A DNA stretch of 64,000 nt from BOKV01 sp041987205 (lineage in GTDB: Bacteria > Pseudomonadota > Alphaproteobacteria > Rhizobiales > Rhizobiaceae): the NCBI GenBank assembly GCA_041987205.1, contig JBHIWX010000001.1:1-64000 (forward strand). Reading direction: 5' to 3'. The notes under the pieces were generated by a model, which saw only the letters and a list, made by a program, of their open reading frames with translations, had not been told where the DNA came from and searched no databases. Positions within the stretch are counted from its first letter, which is position 1. Every line of letters starts with the position of its first letter. Below, piece after piece: positions 16,384 through 23,741 of this stretch. The translations under genes and the position numbers were made by a program.

Positions 16384-17814
16384 TTAGAACGGATAGTGCT
16401 GGTTCGGATCCTCGATCGTGATCCAGCGCAGTTCGGTGAAGGCGTCGACGCCGGCCGATCCGCCGAAGCGTCCGTAGCCGGAACCCTTGACCCCGCCGAA
16501 CGGCATCTGGCCCTCGTCGAAAACCGTCGGGCCGTTGATGTGGCAGATACCGGATTCGATGCGTCGCGCCACCTCCAGCGTGCGGTTGATATCGGAGCCG
16601 AAGACGGCGGCCGACAGCCCGTATTCCGTATCGTTTGCCAGTTCGATCGCATGCTCCGTGTCGCGTGCGCGCGTGACGCAAACGACCGGTGCGAAGGTCT
16701 CGTCGCGGAAAATGTTCATGCCCGGCTGCACCCCGTCGACGACGGTCGCCGGCATGATGGTGCTGTCGCCTGTACCGCCGGCGGTCACTTTCGCTCCCTT
16801 CGACTCGGCATCGGCGATCAGTTCGCCGACGAAGTCGACCGTGCGCTTGTCGAACAGCGAACCGAGCACCACCTGTTCGCGCGGATTTCCGGCGGGCAGG
16901 TTGCGCGCTTTCTCCGTCAGCTTTGCGACGAATTCGTCGGCGACTTTTTCGTCGACGATGATGCGTTCGGTCGACATGCAGATCTGGCCCTGATTCATGT
17001 AGGAGCCGAAGGCGGCTGCGTTTACCGCGCCGTCGATGTCGGCATCGTCGAGCACGATCAGCGGCGCCTTGCCGCCAAGCTCCAGGAGTACGGGCTTGAG
17101 ATGGGGTGCGGCAAGGGCCGCCACAATCTTGCCGACCCGCGTCGACCCGGTGAAGTTCACGCGCTTGACCTTGGGGTGCTGGACCAGGCGCTCGACGATC
17201 TTCGGCGCGTCCTCACCCGCATGCGTCACGACGTTGATCGCACCGGGCGGCACACCGGCCTCCTGCAGGCATTCGCCGATCATCAGGTGCAGTTTCGGGC
17301 AGACCTCGGACGCCTTGAGCACGATGGCGTTGCCGCAGGCGAGCGGCATCGCCACGGCGCGCACGCCCAGGATGACGGGCGCGTTCCACGGAGCCATGCC
17401 GACGAGAACGCCGACCGGCTGGCGCATTGCCATGGCGATGCTGCCCGGCTTGTTGGAGGGAATGATCTCGCCCTTGATCTGGGTGGTCATCGCGGCAGCC
17501 TCGCGCAACAGCGAAGCCGCGAACATCACGTTGAAGCCCATCCACGGGCCGGTGGCACCGGTCTCCGCGATGCCGACATCGATGAATTCCTTGGTCCTGG
17601 CCTCCATCGCGTCGGCAGCAGCCATCAGGATCTTGCGGCGATTGGCCGGGCTCTCCGCCGACCAGGCCGGAAAGGCCGCCGCGGCCGCCTCGATCGCGCG
17701 ATCCACATCGGCCGTCGTTGCGGCGACCGCCTTGCTCGCGACCTCGCCCGTTACCGGATCGTGGCGTTCGAAAAGGGAATTGTCGGAAGTCTCAAGATTG
17801 CCGTCGATGAGCAT
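16384..17814 (-). CDS. NAD(P)-dependent aldehyde dehydrogenase, salicylaldehyde/vanillin dehydrogenase-like
   Basis: A 476-residue ALDH. Catalytic Cys is in GQICMSTER and the general base Glu in LLELGGKAPLIVLDDADID; NFTGSTRVGKIVA binds the cofactor. The C-terminus YGRFGGSAGVDAFTELRWITIE ... QHYPF and VNFTGSTRVG ... MSTERIIVDEK strongly resemble salicylaldehyde (NahF/DoxF) and vanillin dehydrogenases. The ATG at 17814 gives the usual N-terminus (MLIDGN). It sits between tctC2 and the OYE gene. It most likely oxidises an aromatic or bulky aldehyde to the acid; the true substrate is not evident. Confidence 0.92.
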   Translation of the reverse strand: MLIDGNLETSDNSLFERHDPVTGEVASKAVAATTADVDRAIEAAAAAFPAWSAESPANRRKILMAAADAMEARTKEFIDVGIAETGATGPWMGFNVMFAASLLREAAAMTTQIKGEIIPSNKPGSIAMAMRQPVGVLVGMAPWNAPVILGVRAVAMPLACGNAIVLKASEVCPKLHLMIGECLQEAGVPPGAINVVTHAGEDAPKIVERLVQHPKVKRVNFTGSTRVGKIVAALAAPHLKPVLLELGGKAPLIVLDDADIDGAVNAAAFGSYMNQGQICMSTERIIVDEKVADEFVAKLTEKARNLPAGNPREQVVLGSLFDKRTVDFVGELIADAESKGAKVTAGGTGDSTIMPATVVDGVQPGMNIFRDETFAPVVCVTRARDTEHAIELANDTEYGLSAAVFGSDINRTLEVARRIESGICHINGPTVFDEGQMPFGGVKGSGYGRFGGSAGVDAFTELRWITIEDPNQHYPF

Positions 17815-17851
17815 TGAATCTCTCTTCACCTTGCTGATTTCGAAATCAAGA

Positions 17852-17876
17852 GGTGCGCCAAACCGTTTGACGCACC
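17852..17876 (-). other. Intergenic hairpin between tctC2 and the aldehyde dehydrogenase gene
   Basis: GGTGCG ... CGCACC encloses CAAAC ... GTTTG with one internal mismatch, a strong stem without a U tract. It follows the receptor gene inside an operon. Such stem-loops often stabilise the receptor mRNA or partly terminate, so that receptor is made in excess over downstream enzymes. Confidence 0.5.
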
Positions 17877-17905
17877 CCGTTGTGTCTTGCCCTACAGATA
17901 AAGCG

Positions 17906-18880
17906 TTAGTCGGTGCTCTCCTTGACTGACTTGGTGCGCGCGTACTGGCTTGCCACCAGCTCCCTGGTTTCTTCCGGTCCGAGCAGCTGAGCGGCGAAGT
18001 TGTATTTCGCGCACAGATCGGCAAATCCCGGTTCCCTGACCGCGTTCAGGATCGCCGCCGACAGCTTGTCGATCACTTCCTTCGGCGTGCCTTTGGGGAC
18101 CGCGAAGATGTCGAACAGATTGAACGAATTGGGATAGCCTAGCTCGGTAAGCGTCGGTACGTCGGGATAGCTGGCGTAGCGCTTGTCGCCCACGACGGCG
18201 AGCGCCTTCATCTGCCCCGCCTCGATAAGCGGAACATGCAGCGTGCCGCTCCAGCCCATGTCGACATGACCGCCGAGCACGGCGGCGATGATCTTGCTGC
18301 CGCCCTTGAACGGCACGAGGTCGATCACGTCATTGTTCTGCTTGTTGATGACCGAAATGACCATGCGGTCGAGCTGGGTCTGACCGCCGAAGGTGGCCTT
18401 CTCGCCCGATTCCTTTGCCTTGTCGATCAGGTCGCCCAGATCTTTCCAGGGCGCATCGGCCTTGGCCACGATTGCCGCCTCGAACTGCACCACGCCAGCG
18501 ACATACTCGAAATCGTCCATGCTGTAGTCGACTTCTTGATAGACCGGTTCGATCGCCACCGTGCTGGTGATGGTATGCAGCAAGGAATAACCGTCGGCAG
18601 GCCGCGACTTGGTATAGGTCGCCGCGACACCGCCACCCGCGCCGGCGCGATCCTCGACGATCACGCTCTGGCCAAGCTGGGTGCTCAACGATCCGGAAAT
18701 GTAGCGCGCAATGGCATCGACGCCGCCGCCAGGCGGAAACGCGGATATGATCCTGATCGTATCGCTCGGATAGTCCGCCCCGCTCGCCGGCGCCAGCGCC
18801 GCAAAGCCGACGCCCAGCGACACGAGCAGCGCGACGGCACTGCTTTTCGTCCCGCTGGCAAATGGCATTTTTCGTTTCAT
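17906..18880 (-). CDS. TTT-family solute-binding receptor (TctC/Bug), second copy
   Basis: A 324-residue periplasmic receptor with a signal peptide (ending PASGADYPS) followed by IRIISAFPPGGGVDAIARY and VIVEDRAGAGGGVAATYTK. The ATG at 18880 follows AAAGGGAGGGAAACC; longer frames upstream are unsupported. It leads the operon with the aldehyde dehydrogenase and OYE genes. There is no membrane subunit of its own, so it probably shares TctAB at 12.5-14.5 kb with the first receptor, giving the channel a second substrate range. A MarR operator candidate lies about 150 bp upstream. Confidence 0.93.
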   Translation of the reverse strand: MKRKMPFASGTKSSAVALLVSLGVGFAALAPASGADYPSDTIRIISAFPPGGGVDAIARYISGSLSTQLGQSVIVEDRAGAGGGVAATYTKSRPADGYSLLHTITSTVAIEPVYQEVDYSMDDFEYVAGVVQFEAAIVAKADAPWKDLGDLIDKAKESGEKATFGGQTQLDRMVISVINKQNNDVIDLVPFKGGSKIIAAVLGGHVDMGWSGTLHVPLIEAGQMKALAVVGDKRYASYPDVPTLTELGYPNSFNLFDIFAVPKGTPKEVIDKLSAAILNAVREPGFADLCAKYNFAAQLLGPEETRELVASQYARTKSVKESTD

Positions 18881-19028
18881 TGGTTTCCCTCCCTTTAGCA
18901 GACGCCGCAAGACGTCCGCGTTCGATTTTGCCTGCGAACGGCGCATCCGCTCCCACCGCCCTCCTCGGGGCGGCCCCGCACACGGCAAGCCGGATGCATT
19001 GCAGGCGGACACAGGATTGCATCGATTT

Positions 19029-19046
19029 ATTGATTAGTCAACAATT
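19029..19046. promoter_or_regulatory. MarR operator candidate, site 4 (tctC2 side)
   Basis: TTATTGATTAGTCAACAA matches the perfect palindrome at 14533 with changes in the left arm (ATTG-N6-CAAC). It lies in the 453-bp divergent spacer between tctC2 and the first comA-like gene, nearer tctC2. Confidence 0.55.
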
Positions 19047-19267
19047 AGGAAATGCACCAACATCCTGCCAGCCAAACCAATGGCGCACGGCCAGTGCAGG
19101 ATGGCGTGTCGCCATCCTGGGAAAGGCTGCCAACTGCCCGTTGAATCGCTATATGACGACGATATCGAAGCTAATTCAATGCGTTGGGAAAAGCCCTGAC
19201 ACCGAGAGATGGACGGCGGCCCAGTACTGGAGAAAAGCCCGCACTTGTCAAATGCAACCAAAATCAA

Positions 19268-19287
19268 TTTGTTGACTTAACAACCTA
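19268..19287. promoter_or_regulatory. MarR operator candidate, site 5 (comA-like promoter)
   Basis: TTTGTTGACTTAACAACCTA contains GTTG-ACTTAA-CAAC and sits 47 bp before the first comA-like start. Its position matches that of site 2 before tctC1. Apart from sites 4 and 5 the 18881-19333 spacer shows no further feature. Confidence 0.6.
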
Positions 19288-19333
19288 ATCATGACAGGTT
19301 CCGCCCAGCCGCATGACAATAGGGTGGAGAAGT

Positions 19334-20173
19334 ATGGAAAATTCGAAGATTCCGTTCCCGTTTCTGGAAGTGCCGTCTCGTTCGGTGAAACCCAGGAAGA
19401 ACGGTTTGACCATTTTCGCGGATATCAATCTCGCGGTCAGCGAAGTGACGAACCTGATGGAGCATCAGGCCGAGCTTCTGGACTACGCCAAGATCGTGGA
19501 TCACGGAGCGATGATTGCGCGCTACCACTCGGATTGGCTGCGCCAGAAGGTCGAGATTTATCACGCCAACGACGTCAAGGTTTTCATCGGTGGCGTCGTT
19601 TATCAGGTCGCCGCGTTGCAGGGAAAGGCCAGGGAATATTTCGAAGCGCTGGTCGGTCTTGGCTTCGATACGGTCGAAATCTGCGAAGATGCGATGGGCG
19701 AGAAATACACGATCACCCAGGAGACGCGTCTGGAGCATATCCGCATGGCCGTCGACATGGGGCTCGAAGTGTTCACCGAATTCGGCAAGAAGGAAGCCGA
19801 AGTGCCGGTCGAGGCACAGGAAACGATCGAACTGATGCAGATCGATTTCGAGGCCGGCGCGTCGAAGGCGACGGTCGAGAACACCGACATACGCCTGCTG
19901 ATGAAATCCGATCCCCAGCCAATCTTCGACATCGTCAAGGGCGTCGGGCTCGAGCGCCTGCGTTTCGAGGCCGGTCCCTATGGATGGCCCGAAGTGCCGC
20001 TGTGGTGCATCGACCAATTCGGACCGGAAGTCAGCCTGGAGAATATCTTCGTCAATCAGCTCAGCCAGCTTGACGGCATGCGTCGGCGCATGGCGCGCGA
20101 AAACGGCTTCCTCTTCGTGCTGGAAGACGGCGCACAGATATCGAACGTTCCCGCCCCCAAGGCAGAGATCTGA
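19334..20173 (+). CDS. Phosphosulfolactate synthase (ComA) family protein, first of tandem pair
   Basis: A 279-residue TIM-barrel protein of the ComA family. Characterised members add sulfite to phosphoenolpyruvate, forming (R)-2-phospho-3-sulfolactate. Family landmarks in order are PRKNGLTIFADINLAVSE, LLDYAKIVDHGAMI, LRQKVEIYHANDVKVFIGGVVYQVA, LVGLGFDTVEICEDAM, FTEFGKKEAEV and FDIVKGVGLERLRFEAGP. The usual PGG-x-x-FE after the third strand reads IGGVVYQ, and VEISDG reads VEICED, so ligand contacts differ from ComA. The start at 19334 follows GGAGAAG. It is transcribed with the second copy 20 bp downstream. The reaction may be ComA-like, reversed, or a related sulfite addition/elimination. 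Confidence 0.85.
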   Translation: MENSKIPFPFLEVPSRSVKPRKNGLTIFADINLAVSEVTNLMEHQAELLDYAKIVDHGAMIARYHSDWLRQKVEIYHANDVKVFIGGVVYQVAALQGKAREYFEALVGLGFDTVEICEDAMGEKYTITQETRLEHIRMAVDMGLEVFTEFGKKEAEVPVEAQETIELMQIDFEAGASKATVENTDIRLLMKSDPQPIFDIVKGVGLERLRFEAGPYGWPEVPLWCIDQFGPEVSLENIFVNQLSQLDGMRRRMARENGFLFVLEDGAQISNVPAPKAEI

Positions 20174-20193
20174 CACGGCATCGCGAGGAAACC

Positions 20194-20994
20194 ATGGAAC
20201 TGACATTCGCCAACATCCCCGCGCCGATGCGCGATCCGAAGCCGCGCAAGCGCGGCATCACCTCCATGATCGACTGGAACATGCCGCTCGCCATTCAGGA
20301 TGCCTATCTGGACGCGGCGGCGCATCTGATCGACATGGCCAAGATCGGCGGCTGTGTCACGCGCTTCATGGCGCGCGACGTGCTGCAGGCGAAGCTGTCT
20401 TCCTACAACAGCCGCGGCATCTCGGTTTCGCCGGGCGGCGTCTTCTTCGAACTGGCGTTCAAGCAGCGCAATTACGAATACTTCCTTGAGGAGTGCCGCG
20501 AACTCGGCTTCACCTCCTTCGAGGTATCGGACACGCTGCTCGACATGACGCCAGACGAAAAGGTGGTCGCCATAAAGGCGGCTTCGGCAGCAGGCTTCAA
20601 GACCATTTCCGAGGTTGGCAAGAAGTCGGACGAGATGGATGACGATTCCATCCTGGCCGATATCGAACTCAGCCTCGAGCACGCCGACTATGTCATCCTG
20701 GAGGCGAACGAGTTCTTCGAGGACGGCAACATCCGCGAGGAACTGATCGACGTCATCAAGCACAAATACGACCAGACCCGCCTGCTTTGGGAACTTCCCG
20801 TCGCGGTGCTGCCCGGCTCGAGCCGGTCCAGCAAGGAGAAGGTCTCGCATTGGCTGGTTTCCCGTTTTGGAACCCACGTCAACCTCGCCAATGTGGAAGC
20901 CGACGAAATCTATTTCTCCGAAGGCGTGCGCAGCGGCATGGGCGGCGACACCAGCTATAAGGAAGGTGCCTACCGTCTTGCCGGATTTCCGTAG
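20194..20994 (+). CDS. Phosphosulfolactate synthase (ComA) family protein, second of tandem pair
   Basis: A 266-residue ComA-family barrel, closer to the canonical pattern than its neighbour: PRKRGITSMIDWNMPL, LIDMAKIGGCVTRFM, VSPGGVFFELAFKQ (the PGG-x-x-FE motif intact), LGFTSFEVSDTLLDM, ISEVGKKSDEMDDDS and DYVILEANEFFEDGN. The two copies are only distantly alike, so this is an old duplication or a heteromeric pair, not a recent tandem repeat. The start follows GAGGAAACC. No ComB, ComC or ComDE homologue is nearby. That argues against coenzyme M or sulfolactate synthesis and for a catabolic or detoxifying role beside the transporters. Confidence 0.88.
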   Translation: MELTFANIPAPMRDPKPRKRGITSMIDWNMPLAIQDAYLDAAAHLIDMAKIGGCVTRFMARDVLQAKLSSYNSRGISVSPGGVFFELAFKQRNYEYFLEECRELGFTSFEVSDTLLDMTPDEKVVAIKAASAAGFKTISEVGKKSDEMDDDSILADIELSLEHADYVILEANEFFEDGNIREELIDVIKHKYDQTRLLWELPVAVLPGSSRSSKEKVSHWLVSRFGTHVNLANVEADEIYFSEGVRSGMGGDTSYKEGAYRLAGFP

Positions 20995-21279
20995 CCCCGG
21001 GTTGACCTGTGACGTGCTTCCCGATTGTCGGATCGTCTTGAACCGGAATTTTCCGATCATGATCCCGTTGACGGGACAGAGCTTCCCCAACCGGGCGTCG
21101 TCGCATTGCCCGCTTGCGACTGGCCAATAGACGGCCAACCCCTGAACAGAGCGATTTGACAAACGCGGACTCCAAAGGGGCGCACGTCCGATCTGAGAGC
21201 TATGATGCTGGGAAGGAAGGTCGACCGCCGGGTCGGGCTTGAGGCAGCGAGACTGGTGAAGGATCAGGCGTCGCGCCGC

Positions 21280-22761
21280 CTACTCAGGTTTAGCAAAGGC
21301 CTCGACTGCGGCCGCCACGCGATACAGCGTCTCCTCTTCACCATGGCGTCCGACCAGCATGAGCCCGACGGGCAACCCGCCGGTTGAGCCGCAAGGCACG
21401 GAGAGTGCGGGATGATGCGTCAGGTTGAAGGCGATTGTATTGACCGCCATCGAACTCGCCGCGAAATTGCTCGACGACAGTGAATCGCCGCGCGGCAGAA
21501 GTGCTGCGGCGTGCGTGGTGGTCGGCATCGCGAGTACGTCGAAGGATTTCAGCGCTTCGTCATAGCAGCCGCGCAAACGCTCTGCCGCCCTGCGACTGAA
21601 GGCATAAGCTTCGCCACCCCGGTCCTCATGCACGAGCTGCGCTGCGAGGAAGAATTGCAGCGTGCGTAGCGACGCCCTCAGCCCGTGCTTGCTGCGTTGC
21701 GCGCGAAGATGCCGGGCCAGACCCGGCGCCCAGCCGCCAATGGCGGAATCGCCCGTGCCCTCCCCATCGAGCAGGATACGGCGCACGCCGTCGAGACCGA
21801 TCGCCGTCCAGACCGGCGGTGCGTGGCGATGTTGCGGCACCGAGACCGGCGAGACGGAAACGCCAGCCGTTTCCAGCTCGGCAAGGCATGCGCGCACGGC
21901 ATGTTCCACCGCCGGATCGGCGTTCGATTGACCGAATCCTTCCTCGAGCACACCAATGCGCAGGCCTTCCGTGCCGCCCGATCGAGGCTCAAGCATCGCC
22001 CGGTCACCCGCCAGCACGGCGAAGAGCAGCCGGTTGTCGGCAACATTCCTCGTCATTGGGCCCAGATGATCGACGAAGGGTTCCATCGCCATCGCGCCTG
22101 CGTAGGGCACGCGGCCCCAACTCGGCTTCAGCCCGACAATGCCGCAAAACGAAGCCGGGATGCGCACCGACCCGCCCTGATCGCCACCGATGGCCATGTC
22201 GACGGCGCCCGCGGCGACCAGCGCTGCGCAGCCCGAGGACGATCCGCCGGCCGTACGCTTCGGGTCGTGCGGATTGCGTACCGGTCCGCCGAACCCGGTA
22301 TGGCTGCCGCCGGAGAGGCAGTAGTCTTCGCAGCGCGCCTTGCCGGTGATCGTGCCGCCGGCGTCCAGCACGCGGCGCACCACTTCGGCGTCTTCCTCCG
22401 CGATGTAGCCTTCCAGTTCCTCCGAGCCATTACGCATCGGAAGGCCTGCGACCTGGATGTTGTCCTTGATCGCCAGCGTCCGGCCGGCAAGTGGTCCGGT
22501 CGAAGCCCCTTCGATGTGGCACGCCGCAGCCCAGGCGTTGATGGGATTGTCCTCCGGGTCGGGTTCGGCATGAGACCGCGACACGGGCGTCTGCACCACC
22601 GCATCCGGCCAGTGTTCGGAGACCGCGTCGATATCCTCCAGGAAACCGGGGATGGTATTGCCGATCTGCGCAAGCTGGTCTTCCGTGCACGCAATGCCGA
22701 GCCGCTCGGCCAGCTCGGCGAGCCGTTTCGCATTCACGGGTTTCCGCGCCTTGCTGCTCAT
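21280..22761 (-). CDS. Amidase-signature family amidohydrolase
   Basis: A 493-residue amidase-signature enzyme. The Ser-cisSer-Lys triad is visible: Lys in LAIKDNIQVAGLP, the cis-Ser loop in TAGGSSSGCAALVAAG and the nucleophile in GGDQGGSVRIPASFCG. GGDQGGS, in place of the commoner GTDTGGS, is typical of stand-alone amide hydrolases. It is the last gene of a CUT2-type ABC importer operon, overlapping the second permease by 4 bp (ATGA). It has no signal peptide, so it should cleave the imported compound in the cytoplasm. The substrate is probably a small amide and is not identifiable. Confidence 0.92.
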   Translation of the reverse strand: MSSKARKPVNAKRLAELAERLGIACTEDQLAQIGNTIPGFLEDIDAVSEHWPDAVVQTPVSRSHAEPDPEDNPINAWAAACHIEGASTGPLAGRTLAIKDNIQVAGLPMRNGSEELEGYIAEEDAEVVRRVLDAGGTITGKARCEDYCLSGGSHTGFGGPVRNPHDPKRTAGGSSSGCAALVAAGAVDMAIGGDQGGSVRIPASFCGIVGLKPSWGRVPYAGAMAMEPFVDHLGPMTRNVADNRLLFAVLAGDRAMLEPRSGGTEGLRIGVLEEGFGQSNADPAVEHAVRACLAELETAGVSVSPVSVPQHRHAPPVWTAIGLDGVRRILLDGEGTGDSAIGGWAPGLARHLRAQRSKHGLRASLRTLQFFLAAQLVHEDRGGEAYAFSRRAAERLRGCYDEALKSFDVLAMPTTTHAAALLPRGDSLSSSNFAASSMAVNTIAFNLTHHPALSVPCGSTGGLPVGLMLVGRHGEEETLYRVAAAVEAFAKPE

Positions 22762-23741
22762 GATGCAGCTGCTTTCGGCAGGCTGTAACGGCTCGACAAC
22801 CATTGCAGGCCGCGATCGGTGCCGAGTGCCAGCAGCACGATCATGCCCTTGATCAGGCCGATCGCCGCGGGATCGACGCCGAACACCTGCGTCGCCGCCG
22901 TGATGAGACTGATCGCGAGCGCGCCGCAGAATACGCCAAGCACCGTGCCGCGCCCGCCGAAGATCGACACGCCGCCCAGCACGGCCGCCGAGAAGCCGTC
23001 GAGCAACAGCGAGGTGCCGCCCATGGTGGCGGTGACAATCGGAACGCGTCCGATCAGCGCGATGACGCAAAGGAAGGCAAAGACCGAAGCGAGCATGTAG
23101 GTCAGGAACCGCATGCGCGCCACCGGCACACCGGAGAGTTCGACCGCATCGGCATCCGAACCGATGGCGTAGATCCGCAGGCCGAACGGCGTGTGCCGCA
23201 TGATGAAATAGGCGACCAGCCCGGCCGCGAGCGCATAGAAGATCAGCATCGGCACGCCGAACAATGCGCCCTGCCCCATCGCGCGCAGCAACGGCTCCTT
23301 GATGATCAGCACGCCGGCCTGCGCGAAATACAGCGTCGCGCCCTGCAGCGCGATCATGGTCGCCAGCGTCGCGATGAAGGGCGGGATACGCAACAGGCCG
23401 ACCAGCGTGCCGTTGACCGCGCCCACCGCGAGCGCCGTCAGCAGCCCTGCGGCGAGCGCCAAGGGCAGTGACCCGGTCGCGGTCAGGACGGTCGCGAGCG
23501 TGATGCACAGGAAGGTCACCAGATTGCCGACCGACAAGTCGATGCCCCCGGACACGAGCGTCACCATCGTCGCCAGCGCCACCAGCACGATGGGCACGGC
23601 TGCAATGGTGATGGTCAGCAAATTGCCGGGCGAAAGGATGCGCGGGTCGGACAGGCCCAGCACCAGCGCCAGCAGGAGCAGGATCAGCACCGGCGCGAAC
23701 GACGGATTCAGAAGGCTGGTGACAGAAAATTTCCGGTTCAT
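22758..23741 (-). CDS. CUT2 (ribose-type) ABC importer permease
   Basis: A 327-residue RbsC-like membrane protein with about nine helices, including VTLVSGGIDLSVGNLVTF (the GIDLSVG motif of the family) and VLGGVSIFGGRGTVLGVFCGAL. The ATG at 23741 overlaps the stop of the preceding fusion gene by 4 bp, which decides the start among longer in-frame options. It pairs with the permease domain fused to the ATPase, making a heterodimeric channel. Both are fed by the binding protein at 26349-27371. Confidence 0.93.
   Translation of the reverse strand: MNRKFSVTSLLNPSFAPVLILLLLALVLGLSDPRILSPGNLLTITIAAVPIVLVALATMVTLVSGGIDLSVGNLVTFLCITLATVLTATGSLPLALAAGLLTALAVGAVNGTLVGLLRIPPFIATLATMIALQGATLYFAQAGVLIIKEPLLRAMGQGALFGVPMLIFYALAAGLVAYFIMRHTPFGLRIYAIGSDADAVELSGVPVARMRFLTYMLASVFAFLCVIALIGRVPIVTATMGGTSLLLDGFSAAVLGGVSIFGGRGTVLGVFCGALAISLITAATQVFGVDPAAIGLIKGMIVLLALGTDRGLQWLSSRYSLPKAAAS

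Noticed and set aside
20995..21279. Possible IS remnant after the second comA-like gene
   Set aside because: A minus frame reads GKFRFKTIRQSGS-like wording, but no transposase motif, inverted repeat or start supports it.
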